Origin: Stagonosporopsis chrysanthemi
Lineage: Eukaryota > Ascomycota > Dothideomycetes > Pleosporales > Didymellaceae
Length of the DNA stretch: 52,873 bases
Reading direction: 5' to 3'
Assembly: GCA_022560025.1 (NCBI GenBank)
Contig: JAFISE010000194.1
Coordinates: 1-52,873, forward strand
The first letter of the stretch is position 1. Each line of letters starts with the position of its first letter. A model generated the notes under the pieces. That model saw only the letters and a program-made list of their open reading frames with translations. It made no database searches and was not told where the DNA came from. The translations under genes and the position numbers were made by a program. Positions 20,469 through 33,634 of the stretch are shown here, in pieces.

Positions 20469-22580
20469 GTACTTCTCTACTTTAGGCTTATTTATCTTAT
20501 ATATTAGACTTAAAACAACTCTCTTAGTATCTATTTCTTGCCTACCTTACTGTATTTGTTGTAGCACAGCTTTACTACTCTACCTACTCTTACCTACCTG
20601 TCTTGTTTTGTTGCTTGCTATAGTTATTAAGCCTAAGGACAGGTCTGCGCGCAAGCATACTAGCAGCAGCCCTGCTTAGGTACCCTACGTCTTTCTCTTA
20701 CCTTAACGCGTCTTTTTACTAATTACTAGTAGTTAACTCCTAGCAAGAAGTCTAAGTCTATGCTGCTGCCTTTACTTACTAGGAAGCACAGCGTTGTTGT
20801 TCTAGAGTTGTCTAGCTTTCTTTCTAAGTAGGCACTTAAGCAGCTTAGTAGCAATATCTAGCTATTAGAGTTAGAAAGTAAGAATAAAACCTTGCCTAAA
20901 AACAAGCTTAAAGACTTCTAAGCTTACTACTACTACCTTCTTAACAACCTTAACTGCGTGTTTAACAACACGCCTTCCTGCTAGAGCTGTAAGGCTATGT
21001 ACAGCTACTATATTAAAGTAAGTTCTAGTTTCTTTGCTCTAATACTTATTTATACTAATAAGTAATAGCTAACTTACAAGTATTAGAGTAAGGTTACTAA
21101 GTTCTTTATACTGTCTACCTAATCTTTTAAGACAGTAGAGTAGTACTATTATTAGCTTAGCTCTATACTTATCTCTATCTATAATAACCTTATAAAACGT
21201 CAGAATCTTAAGTATAATAGTACTTTAGTCTTGTACTCTAGCTCTAAGAAGAGTACGCAGTCTAGTTATAACCTAGACTAGTCTAAGTATAAAGAAGAGC
21301 TTAATAACAGTACTAACACTATAGCCTGCTATAAGGGTATTGTCTTAGCCTAAGACACTATTAAGTGTCTAGAGCAAATTGCGCGCACCTAAGAGGCGTC
21401 TATAGAAGTCTAGAAAGAGCTCTTCTAGTAGGTCTATCTATAAGTAAGCCTTCTTTCCTAACTTCTTATTCTTAGCTTATAGACATTTGCTAACATGTGT
21501 TATAGTCTTATACACTTTACAAGGTTAGAGGCTGTCTATCTAGCCTTAATAATAACTAGTGCGCTAAGAACCTTGTCTACTTAACCTGTCTTGCCTCTGC
21601 TAAAGCCTTTGTAGAGCTAATAGATAAGTTTAAGGCAGAGTATAATACATAGACAGCTAAGTATTGCTACTACAAGGATAAGACTGCTCTGTCTGTTAAG
21701 TCTAGGAGTACTAGCAAGCTAGGTCCTAAGGTAGAGAGCCTTAAGAGTCTAGAAGTAGAGTTAGCATAGTTCTTATAGTTCTTGTCTTTAGTATACTCTA
21801 TCTACTCTCTCTGCCTTTTATATCTTAACCTATATATACTTATAAAGCTATAGGCTTAGGTATATATAGTACTCTAGCTTAGACTTTTAGTATCTTTGTT
21901 TTATTCTAGGCTAGGCTAGCAAACTAGGTACCCCTGTGTACTTAGAGTCTCTGACTTTAGGTAGGTATAAACTCTATAAATATTCAAGACATAGCTTAGT
22001 AATATATTACACGATAGAATGCGCTATGCTAGAGCTTTTAAGCAAGCTATAGTTTGCCTAATTTAGATTAGTTTTAGCTTAGGTATATCGCTTAGAAGCT
22101 ATAGAGAGTTTGTAGACCCTAGGGTTAGATAGGAGTAGGGGTAGTACAAACTATCTAGCTATTCTAGGCAATATACCTAAGCTAAAACTAATCTAAATTA
22201 GGCAAACTATAGCTTGCTTAAAAGCTCTAGCATAGCGCATTCTATCGTGTAATATATTACTAAGCTATGTCTTGAATATTTATAGAGTTATACCTACCTA
22301 AAGTTAGAGACTCTAAGTACACAGAGGTACCTAGTTCGCTAGCCTAGTCTAGGCTGGAAGGCTTGTGCACTATTTCTAGTAGGTTAGCTCTTTTCTACTA
22401 AAATCATTTAACTCTTCCTTTAGGTTTGCTTATACTCTCTAAATAGGCGCTTTCTTTTCTTTATTCTTTAGCTAGAGTTAGGCAGTATCTACTTATTTAG
22501 GGCTAACTACTTGTATAGGCTTTGCGCGTGTCTCTAGTCTAGTACTTCTTGTCTTGTTTCTTAATATAGGTTAGAAGATA
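20469..22580 (+). mobile_element. Internal region of family-A LTR element (mutated), copy A
   Basis: The sequence follows the family-A LTR and recurs inverted at 37317-35774, so two copies lie head to head in the block. Coding potential is destroyed by stops. The region is Ser/Thr/Lys-rich in one frame, gag-like at best. A palindromic MITE is inserted at 21912-22346. The exact junction with the gypsy gag region near 22.4-22.6 kb is not resolved. Confidence 0.6.
21912..22346. mobile_element. Palindromic hAT-like MITE (177-bp inverted arms)
   Basis: The left arm (21912-22088) and right arm (22171-22346) are near-perfect inverted copies around an 82-bp spacer. The ends read TAGGCTAGCAAAC and GTTCGCTAGCCTA. 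The flanks TTCTAGGC and GTCTAGGC differ at one base and are best read as an 8-bp target duplication. The equivalent site in the family-A copy at 35774-37562 lacks the insert. Confidence 0.8.
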
Positions 22581-25500
22581 TCTACTTACTTAAGTTTAAC
22601 TTCTATATATACTCTACTTACTATGTTTTAATAAGGCCTTAAACTAAGAGTTAAGAAAGAACTAATACATAGTAGTATATAGCTTAACACTCTTAATACA
22701 CTTATTTAAGAGACTATTAATATTAATAACTTACTGTATAAACTTAACTAAGAACTTAGTTATAGAGTTTATAATAGCTAATAAAACCTATTTACTATAT
22801 AATAGTACTAGCCTTAGAAGAGAAATAATAACTGTTAATATAGACAGTATAGAAGATAGTACCTATCTAATACCTTATATTATGTCTATATAAGAACTAG
22901 CAACTATTATAGACCTAAAGCTATAGACTTCTCTAACCTTAATAAAGGACCTAAGTATTAAGACAATAAGAACAAAGGTAGTAAAGAAAGTAACAAGCCT
23001 TTAGTAACTTGTTATAGCTGTAGCAAACAAGGCTAACACGCTAGAGACTGCTAAAGCAAGAATAAAGTAACACAGTAGCTTAATATACTTACTAGCAAGA
23101 TAGACTCTGCTAATGCTAGTAAATAGAAAATACTTACTAAAGACATAAGACGTCTTATAGAAGAGCTAGAGACAGATTCTAAGACAGACAACAGATATAT
23201 TATACCTAATAAAGACTAAAAAAATGTCTAAAGTAGAGTACCTATACTATATAAGCCTAATAAGGTTATATACTAACTAGTGTAACAAGCAAAGGATATA
23301 TACTAAACACTAGTATTTAAGAATAACTATAATAGGATAATCTAAACCTTAAATTAGCGTTTAGACAAACAAGAACACTAGGCTAGTACTGCTAACTAAG
23401 AGTCTACTAAATGCATAGCACGCAACAAGGCAGTATACAACTAGAAATATGCCTATAATAACAATATACTAGATATTGTAGATAATAAGCCTAAAGTTGC
23501 TTATATTAAGTTATAGAAGTTACTCTAGTAACTCTTAAACAACTATATTAACGCAGCAACTTAAACTTAGACAATAGTGCCTTCTTATGTTTGTAAGAAC
23601 TATAAGAATACTTTACTATCTATTTAGTAGCTCCTAAAAACGCAAGATAAATAGCAAGTAGAATAGTTTAGTAAATACTACTATAATAATTATGCTACAA
23701 TTGCTAAACTAAGGCAATATAGCAAAGATGCGCGTAGCCTAAACAAACCTAATTTTAATAAGGCTCTAGCATAACATAGTAACTTACTACTAATATATAT
23801 ACTAGACTTATAAAACTTATAATACTTTACTACTATATAGACTACGTGTAGTAATAATAGCTATATAATTTACTACAAAGACAAGCTCTATAGTTAATAG
23901 TTTTCTAGTACCTATTACAAGTATTATATAAAATAGTATAAATATACTAATAATATATATAAAACTTATCTCTAGAATAAAAGACAATAAAAGTACTTTT
24001 TAGAAGAAAAGACAATATAATACATATGCCTAAAATAGTTATTAGTTAACAAGTGCTGTGTAAACCTATATTAGTAATAATACTTACACTAAGAATATAA
24101 GCTTTATAAAGAAGCTAAGATATAGAATAGATTCTTTAACCTATATAAAATAGATAGCAAGAAAGAACCTTTTTTAGATGTATACTAATATTAAGCGCTA
24201 GAGATTAATCTACTAATTCTATTAGAACTAATTACCTTATTAGAATCCTTGTTGTGCTAAATAGCTAATAGATAACAGTAATAGTAGACTTAGGAGTATA
24301 AAGAAATTACGTGTCTTAAGCTGCTATTAATTATACAAGTATAACTAAGTAAAGAAAGAATAAACTATACTCTTTATAAGTTGCTAACAAAGAACTAATA
24401 CTAGGAGAAGTAGTAGTAACTTACAAAGAAGTACTACAACCTCTTAGAATACAAGATTACTATAAGCTAATAACTTTAGACATATTAAGTATAGCTACTT
24501 ACGCTATTATATTAAGATTGCTATAGTCACAATATTACAACCTATAGATAGTTTAGACACACAGTAAGTTAATACTGTAAAGAGACTGTGTCTACAGTAT
24601 ATTATAGTTAGAGCCTCTATAAGCTCTAGAGTAGCTAAGAGATAAGAAAGAGATTAGTAATATCCTTTTAACTAAGACGCACTGAACACAAGTAGTTAAC
24701 TATATAAAGACTAACTAGCCCCTAGCTTACACAGTAACAGTTAAAGAGAAGAGTATACTTCTTACTATCTCTAACTTATACAAACAGTACACATAAATAT
24801 TTAAAGAAGAGCTTATAGTAAAAGCTTTGCCTAAGCATAAACTCTAAGATTATAATATTAAGCTCTAGAAAGAAAAGTAACTAACTTTTAAGCTAATTTA
24901 CTAGTTATTAGAAAAAAAAATTAATATATTGTACAAATATATTATAGAGAACGTTAGGAAAGATTTTATTAGGTAATTAGAATTATCTATAGAGTACTTT
25001 ATTCTATTTGTACCTAAGGAAGATAGCAAGCTATAACCTTGTATTAACTTTAAGGAGCTTAATAATATTATAGTTAAGAATTAATATCTCTTGCCTAATA
25101 TTACAGAGCTGTAAGATTAATTATAAAGAGCTTAATACTTTACTATATTAGATTTAAGAGGCGTATATAACCTTATTTGTATAAAAGAGGGTAAAGAATA
25201 GAAGATAGTATTTAGGACATAAAATAGACTCTATAAGTACTTAGTTATACTATTTAGTCTAACAAACGCACTAGCTACTTGCTAAGAGTTAATTAATAAC
25301 GTCCTTAGGGCACACCTTAATAAGATAGTAGTAGTGTATCTAGACAATATCTTAGTTTACTCTAAAACACTAGAAGAGTATATACAACACGTTACTAAAG
25401 TGCTAGAATACTTAAAGTAAGTAGACTTCTAACTAAAACCTAAAAAGTATAAATAGCACAAGAAAGAAGTAGAATTCCTAGAGTTTGTTATAGGACAATA

Positions 25501-26220
25501 TAGAGTAAGGATAAGCAATACTAAGATAGATATAGTAAAGAAATAGCCTACTCTAATAATAGTTAAAGAGATTTAAGAGTTTCTTAGGTTTGTTAACTTT
25601 AACAGACGTTTTATTAAAGATTACTTTAAGAAGGCCTTGCTGCTTACAAAGCTTGTATAGAAAAATACACTCTTTAAGTAGAGAAAGAAATAAGATAATA
25701 TATTTAAGTTACTATGATAAGTGTATATTAACTCCCTAATACTAATTATATTTAAGAGTAACAAGCCTATATAAATAGAGATAGATACCTTAGATTTAGT
25801 ATTAAGAGCATGTATTACACAAGAAAAAGATAGACAATAGCACCTAATTACCTATTACTTATATAAGTTCTTAGGACTAGAAGAAAAATACAATGCGTAT
25901 AACAAAGAAATACTAGCAATTGTCTTATCTCTAGAATATTAGCAAGTATACATAGAAAGCTGTTTAGAACTTACAATCTATATAAATTATAAGAACTTAG
26001 TATATTTTACTACTACTAAGGTCTTAAATAGACAGTAAGTAAGATAGTTAGAGATGCTAGGACAGTACAAGTTTAAGATACTGTACACTCTAGGCAAAGA
26101 TAATAGCAGAGCAGACACTCTTAGCTAAAGACATAACCTAGTAAGTAAGAAAACAATTAATAAAGCTAATATTTTAAGAGTTAATAAAGACAGATTCCTG
26201 GGACTATTATAGCAGCTTAA
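22580..26220 (+). mobile_element. Ty3/gypsy retrotransposon: gag, reverse transcriptase and RNase H remnants
   Basis: Reading through stops, the plus strand shows a gag tail (GLKLRVKKEL) and a CCHC-type zinc knuckle (CYSCSKQG..ARDC, 23010-23055). A protease-like stretch follows, then a reverse transcriptase with CINFKELNNI (about 25030) and the catalytic motif now YLDNILVY (25336-25360, second Asp changed by G-to-A). RNase H (KEILAIVLSLEY) and a LGKDNSRADTLS tail end near 26130. The integrase continues at 33635 after a copia insertion. A 3' LTR lies at 35274-35773; no matching 5' LTR is seen. The element is dead. Confidence 0.85.
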
Positions 26221-26225
26221 CCTAA

Positions 26226-26471
26226 TGTTATCAAGCTTGTAAGACTCTACTCTAGTAATTAAATTAATTAATTAGTACCTTTACTATAGATTAGACGAAA
26301 TGTTATTATATACAAAGGAAATATTTAGTAGTTACATGTTTGTAGCTAAGCTGCGCACGTAAGTACTCAAGCGAGAAGCTTAGAGCTTCTTAGGAGTAAG
26401 CTAAACAAACAAGCACCTTATAGGTAAGCTATCTAATTAAGCTTAAGCTAACTAGTTAAGCTTGTAACATA
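26226..26471 (-). repeat. 3' LTR of the copia element
   Basis: 246 bp with terminal inverted TGTTA-CAAGCTTG/CAAGCTTGTAACA. It carries more C-to-T and G-to-A changes than its partner at 33389-33634. Confidence 0.85.
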
Positions 26472-29400
26472 CCTTTTAGGTGCTTATTACGTGTATAAGT
26501 ACCTAAATAGCCTTACTTTAACTACAAAAGCGTTTAGTAAGCAAAGAAACTCCTTAGCTCTATATAGAAGAGCTGTTATATAATAGTCTAACTGTTATAT
26601 AACAATCTAAGTTATTTAAACTAATACACGTATAAGTAACTAGCTAGCAGCTTGTTTATATTCAAAATAACTAAGAGTTATATATTTGCGTACTTTTTAG
26701 CCTATCTATATATATAAGTAGGTAATAAGCAGCTTAATTGCTTTATCTTAGAGAGTTTTTAATTATACCTTTACAAGCTTGTTACATTGTTACTATTTCT
26801 CTTATTCTATTAGGGGTAAAGTAAAGCTACTCTGTCTTATTATAGCTGTGCAAAGTATAGTGTTGTAAGCAAGTAAGAGTAAACTTTACTTTACTAGGTC
26901 TAGCTAGTATATAATTAAGCTTTTTGCTTAATTTTAACCTTTTCTAGTTTACTTAACTACTATAGCTATAAGTATACCTCTCTTATAATTTTGCGCTTCT
27001 TATTAAACTCTTAGAAGCTCTACTAGCCTCTAAATAGTCTTCTATCTCTTTCTAGCTCTATTTAAGTTGCTTATTTTTAGCTTAATAAGTGTTAGTTTAG
27101 TTAGTTAAGGCGTTTAGGTAGTGTCCAATTAAGCTTCTTAGTGTCTCTTAGCCTTCTCTTTTAAACTTCTTAGCTAATTATAAATAAAAGAAGTAATCTA
27201 AAGGTGCCTATACTACACACACTGCGCCTGCTACTGCTGCCTGTGCTACTGCCTACGCTGCTACTGCCTACACTACTGCCTTTGTTGCAGCTAGAGCTTG
27301 CGCGCCTAGGCACTGCTACTCTGTCTTGCCTCTAGCCTTCTAAGGTTAGAATAATTACGTGTATATATTGTCTGCTAGCCCTAGGGGCTTAAAGAGCCCC
27401 TAGGCGCCTTTTATACTGCTTTTCTCTCTCTTTACCTACTTTGTGCCTCCTATAGCGCTTGCTATAGCGCCTCTACCTACTCTACCTCTGTTACTGCTGC
27501 TCTGCTATATACTAAGAGCCTTGTAGGTTATTCTGTGTAAGCTGTGTATTAACACGCTGCTTACTAGCAGCAAGGCAGCTCTGTGCTGCAACGCTGTTAG
27601 CGTTAGTCCTTAGGCTAAGTAGTATACTTACTACGCACAGAGTTACTCCTATATACCTCTATAGGTTATACTATACTATTTAGAGCTTATAAACTTAGAA
27701 CTAATTGCTTATAGTTATAATATTCTTAAGCTTCTAAGTATAGAGCTTATAAATAAGCTGCTAACTAACAGTAGTATAACTACTCTAGCATATACTTTCC
27801 TATATTGCTTTATAAACGTATAGCTAACAAGCTTGTAGTGTATTACTAAGCTGCGTAGCGCTATTAGAGTCCTAAAGGACCTAATTAGAGATAGCTACTA
27901 CTAGTAGTTGTCCTAGTTAGGTCTAATAAAAGCTTAAGTAGTAAGCTTGCTACTGCTAATAGGTGTGCTTGTAAGAGCTACTGCAGGAGGACGCAGCCTG
28001 CATCTAGCAGGTTGCTAAATCTCTAGTAAGCTGCTTACTAGTTATTAAGCTTTGCCCTAGGAAAAAGGTTTGTCTTCTCTATATAATTAAGTAATCTTCT
28101 CTTTGCCTATTAACTTGCTCTTTTCTTATAATATATTATATAAGTTAAGGTAACTAACAAAACACTTATATAACTACTTAAAAAGAAGCTTTGTAAGCTT
28201 ATTAGTAGGCATCTTACTTGTTTTTAAATAATAAATTATAAAGCTACTCTTAGTATACTCTTGTTTAAGCTATATATTTTGTATGTCTATATAGCGCAGC
28301 TACGTAGTAAGTTGCTTACTTTCTTTTACAACTAGCTTTATTATTTATTAATTGTTATAGAAGATCTCTTAAGCTACTCCTTAGTTAAGCTAAAGCTTAG
28401 TAAGAAAGCGTTTAAGAGCAATGCTCTCCTTTGCTACCTGCTCTAAAGCTAATAACTCTGCCTTAGTAGTTAAGGTAGTTACTATAGCTTGCTAAGCTGC
28501 CTTCTATATAATTAGACTTCTAAAGAGCTGTACAATATAGCTCTAAGATAATTATTAAGTCTTTTAATTATTAGTAAATAAGGCATCTCTACAAATAAGC
28601 AGTTAGCTGCCTTTGCAAGCTCTATACCTTATACCTAGGTGCTTAGTTTAATATAAGTAGCTAATTACTTAATTAGCTGCCTCAAAGTAAGCTTCTCTTA
28701 GGTTAGTAAGGTAGTATAATAGCTAAGAGGCAGCATAGGCTATATCTAAGCATATTATTATTACTGTGTACAGTATACTCTGAACACGCTCTTAGTAAGC
28801 CTTAATCTCTTGCTTTAAAGCTTTCTTAGTGTGTTTAGCAAGCTCCTTAATTAAAAATACGATAATCAGAAAGTGTCTATTTCTAGTAATACTAAACTTA
28901 GTTGCTACCTTGTTAATATAGGAGTTGTGCACTAGTATTATAGTACTAGTAGCTTAATTGCAGATTATTCTAATCTCTAAGAACTATTCTACGTTGCTAT
29001 AGTCTTCTATACAATATTTTGCTTATAACAAGCTTATAAGCTTTATAGCTGTAGCTTTGTTGTCTTTATAGAAGGTAAGCAGAATATTGTCTATATAGAA
29101 TAGTAGTACTATACAGCGTTCTAGGTTAAAGAATAGGCACAGCTCTTCTTTTAATACTGTTAAACTAAGCTTCTAGAGAGTACCTAACAGCTCCTAGTAC
29201 TATAGAAGTAGAGAATTATGCAGCCTGTACAGCGCCTGCAAGAGCTTTATACACTTTCTAGGTTTAGTAAACCTATTAGGCAGCTTACAGAGTGTACTAG
29301 GTTAACCTGCGCAGCTTGCGTACAAAAATACACTAGAAATATTGTACTAATAGAGCTCTAGGCTAAAGTGTGCAGCAATTGCTATTATAGTACAAAATAA

Positions 29401-32400
29401 GCGCACAGCAAGCATTATAGCGTAGGTTAAGTTAATTAATTCCTTTGCCTAGAAATCTCTACGCACATAAATCCTTGCTTTACACTTAAGAAAATAGCTG
29501 TCTTTATTAAACTTGTATATAAAGACCTATTTAAGCAGCAAGAGTCTTAGTAAGAAGCTTAGCTTGTCTATCTCTATCTAGGTTTTAAGCAGCATTAGCT
29601 AGAAAATCTCTTTCTTAGCTACCTACTTGCATAGAGCTTTAAGTAGGTAGTTAGTAAGATCTTTCTATTTTGTTAGGGGTAGAAAGAGCTTATTATAGTG
29701 TATACGCTGCTTGTTTTTCTTCTTAAAGTTAAGAGCTAAGGTAGCTATTACTGCGTGTATAGTAACAAGCTCTCTATACTACTCTCCTTGTTTGTTTGCA
29801 TAGTTAAACAAAGGTTAGAGTATCTACAAGTAGCTTTCTGCCTTATAAAGTAGGTTAATTACAGTGTACTATGCTCCTTTATTATTACTAAGCTTATTGC
29901 ACTTACAATCTCTTAGCTAGCAGCTTGCCTGTAAGGACTGCTGTAGCTAGTTTGCGCGTCTAGTAGTTAGTAGACTAGCTCTTGTTGTACTATAAGAAGG
30001 TATAAGTACAATTAGCAAGCTAAGTCTTAGCCTATTAGCTATAGGATTAAGATTCTTAGAGTATACTAGCGTGCTCTCTTTTTCTATAGTAGAGTACACT
30101 TCTTGTAAGCTTCTAGTATGCTCTATCTCCTGTGCAGGAGCTTCCCTAACTAACCCTAGGTACTTAGGCTCTAGAGTTAGGTTAGGAGAAAGTAGGCCTA
30201 TCTCTTAGCGCCCTGCGCAGATCTCTAGTAACTTGCTAGCTAAGCTAGTTGCGCGCGCAGCTTCTACTATAGCAGCTCCCTCCTTACTAGATTAGCTCTC
30301 TAGCAATTAAGGTTCTTACGCAGCTCTACCTCTAAGCTGTTGCTTAGTAGGTATTTTAAGCAATAGATCTACTGCCTGCATAATAGAAAGCTTAATTACT
30401 TCTCTTGTATTAAATTTCCTACTAGGTTTATAGAGGATTTTAACAAGCTTGCTTACTTCTACTATAGAGATTAACAGTTCTTTATTGTCCTTGCTATAAA
30501 AGAGCTCCTTGTTAAATATTACATTACGTGTTGTAATTACCTAGTTAAGTTAAGAGACCTATATACAGTATATGTTAGAAGCTTAATAACTAACAAGGTA
30601 ACTAATATAGCTCTGCAGAGTAACTTTAAAGCTTCTCTTATTGCGTCTAGCTAATTGTTCCTTGTTTAAAGGATACGCACAGCAGCTGTAAGTATAAATA
30701 CTGCTCTAATTAGGCCTAAGATTAGCTGTTACCCCTCTTACAAGCTTAGGCGTGTACTAGCAAAAATACTAAGTAAACTACTAATTAAGCTGCTTATTAA
30801 GGCTATATAGCTTGTTTATATAAGACAGGCTTATATTATATAGCTACGCAGTAGCTTTTATAACCTCTAGCTAGAGCTTCTAGGGCAGGTTAGCGCTGCT
30901 TGCTATCTTTATTGATTTTGTTATTATCTCTTAACTAGCTCTTTCTAGGCTGCTATTTAGCTTATATATATATAGAGTAAAGTAACCTCTATTTTAATAC
31001 TCTCTTTAAGCGCCTAGCGCTTATATACAGAGCTTCTGTGCTATAGTACTGTTATAGTATTATTATTCTAAGTAATCTTGCAAATTTTAAGCTTAAACTA
31101 AGTAAGTACCTAGCGCATAAAGTTTGTAAAGACGTGTAGGATCTCTATAAGCATCTTGCCTTGTAGGCAGTACACAAAGAGCTTTCTACTATAGTACTCC
31201 TTAATTAAAAAGATCTATAACTTGTTGCTACAGCCTAGAAGTATATTAAATAGGTCCTAACCTACTCTCTAAAATAGTTGCCTAGGCTTCTTATACTTTC
31301 TTTAGCTTACTACCTGTTTAGTATTTGCAATTGCACAGTATTAGCAGTCTTTTTAAGCTGTTCTACTTATACGCACGCTGCGCGCTCTCTTTACTAAGGC
31401 TTAAAGAGCTTCTAGGCCTAGGTAGCTAGCTTGTTTGTGCTAGAAGTCCTTATCTAAGCTTCTTAGGTAAGTAGTATAAGATTGTTGAGGCGTTACAGTG
31501 TTTACTAAGATTAGTGTGTAAGTAGAAAGTAGCTTATATTTAAAGAAAGTAAGGCTAAAAGTGCGCTTAAGAGTTGCACACACAATGCTTAATCCTAGTT
31601 TGTCTAAGTAACCTACGCAGAGTGTAGAGTTAAGGCTAAGGTACTAGAGACCTTTGCTATTTAAACAAGCTTCTAAGATAATATTTACATAGAATCTTTC
31701 TACTACAACTACGTTTTATAAGAGTAGGTTATCTGTGTATAGTCTGTGCTTTCTGTAGAGCGCGTTTTTAAACAAACAAGCTCCTTAGCTAGTAATAAGA
31801 AATGCTTAGGTGCCTGCTTCTACTATCTCTACCCCTAACGCTAGGCAGAAAGTGCTAGGTCCTAGTAGCTTAACACTGTTTATAAGATGCGTAGCTGCTC
31901 TATTATCTAAAATAGTACTATTAGAGAGTAAGTGCGCACTAAAATCTATAACGTTGTACACCTCTATATATACACTTGCCTGCAAGTCTACAAGCTTACT
32001 TATTATCTTAAGGTCTATTAAAGCAGCTTAGAGATTACTAGAGAACTCTACTGCCTTTGTAGTGCTAGCAATTATTAGCGCTAGAGCTAGTAGAGCTTTA
32101 GTGCCCTAGCTAAGTTGCTTAATAGCTTGCTTAAGATTTTTAAATTTGTTTAAGTTAAGCTTCTAGATAATATCTAAGTAGCGCTTTTCTGTTATTCTCT
32201 AATTACTCTTCTTACCTAGGGCTGCCTTAAGAGTCTAACACTTAGTAAGTTTCTACTTGTGCTTATAGCCTTAAGACTTGCATAGGCAAGAATAGCCTTA
32301 GTGCTCTTCTAAGCTGCTTAGGCTGCCTTAGGGCGCTCTAAGCGCTAGATCACTATCTAAGCAGCTCTTAAAGGTAGTAAAAACACTAGAGTTATCTTTT

Positions 32401-33388
32401 CCTGCCTTTATTATATGCTTGTGCATTAACGCACTAAACACCTTAGCTACCTAGTTAAGTATAAGTGTAGAGAGCCTTAGAACACTATCCTAGATAATCC
32501 TTTAGTACATTGTACAACTCTATTCTAGTGCAATCTTATAGGTAATTGCTTCTAGAAAGTCCTAAGTAGCAAGCTCTCTACTTACTTCTAAGAGCTTATA
32601 TAACTTAGCTTAGAAGTAGAGTAGGTTCTATTTTTAGAACTATCTTTAGAGAGCTACTTGTCTCTAACAAGCTGCTCTAAGGTGTGCACAGTACTCTACG
32701 CGCAGCTAAGTAAGCAGGCTGCTGCTTATTAGCTTAAACTCCTTCTTTAACTCTATAATAAGAGCTTAGAGGAAGGTTTTGCCTTTATTAATAAGCTGCA
32801 CTGTTATAGCTAACATAATTACTAGCTTAACTATTATATTAACCTAGTTCTAAAGCTTTTATAGGCGCTCTACCTTTAATACTTACTTACTTGCTTTAAT
32901 TTTATATTTAGCAAGCTCCTAAGTGTATTGCTTAGAGCTTAACTAGGCTTAGGTAGTTACTTGACTACGCGTTGTTTAGGTAGAGCCTGTCTCTACTAAG
33001 GGAGTAGCTTAATCTGTACTGTTAAAGTTAGTAAGATAAGCTGTTATAGAGCTCTCTCCTAGTAGACAAGGAGCGCTTTTATAGATACTAGGTACTGTAA
33101 GATTATCTAGGTTAATAAGCTCCTACACGTCTCTAAGCTGCGCGTTCTAGGTTAGTTAGATATACTAACTAGGCTAGTTGCTTCTAGTCTTAAGCTATCA
33201 AGCTCTATTAGCCTCTAGCGCAGCACTGCTATAGAGCGCAAGCTTGTTTACAACGTATTTTGTAGGTAGCCTAGTAGTACAGGATAAATAGTGTAAAAAT
33301 TTAATTAGAGCATTAGAGTAGCGTCTAACAAGCTTAACGCTAAGTACGTAGAGAGATCTACTATGCTTAGGAAGCTAGGCTTATAACT

Positions 33389-33634
33389 GTTATTAAGCTT
33401 ATAGAACTCTACTCTAGTAATTAAATTAATTAATTAGTACCTTTACTATAGATTAGACGAAATGTTATTATATACAAAGGAAATATTCAGTAGTCACGTG
33501 TTTGTAGCTAAGCTGCGCACGTAAGTACTCAAGCGAGAAGCTTAGAGCTTCTTAGTAGTAAGCTAAACGAACGAGCACCTCATAGGTAAGCTATCTGATT
33601 AAGCTCAAGCTAACTAGCCAAGCTTGTAACACCT
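33389..33634 (-). repeat. 5' LTR of the copia element
   Basis: The partner of 26226-26471. It keeps more ancestral bases, for example CAGTCACGTG, CGAACGAGC and CTGATTAAGCTCAAGC, where the left copy has TAGTTACATG, CAAACAAGC and CTAATTAAGCTTAAGC. Confidence 0.85.

Larger units (their letters stand above)
26226..33634 (-). mobile_element. Complete but dead Ty1/copia element inserted in the gypsy integrase region
   Basis: Both LTRs are present (26226-26471 and 33389-33634). They start TGTTATCAAGC or TGTTATTAAGC and end AAGCTTGTAACA. The flanks carry an identical 5-bp duplication CCTAA (26221-26225 and 33635-33639). The minus strand, read through stops, shows a copia reverse transcriptase with motif YIDNILL near 29090-29110 (Asp to Asn by G-to-A), followed by KYCIEDYSNVEWFLE-like sequence. 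The coding order therefore runs right to left, with the 5' LTR on the right. The length of 7.4 kb is larger than a typical 5-6 kb copia, so internal extras are possible. Confidence 0.88.

Noticed and set aside
31810..32031. 73-aa frame inside the copia element
   Set aside because: Short chance opening in the antisense strand of a mutated retrotransposon.
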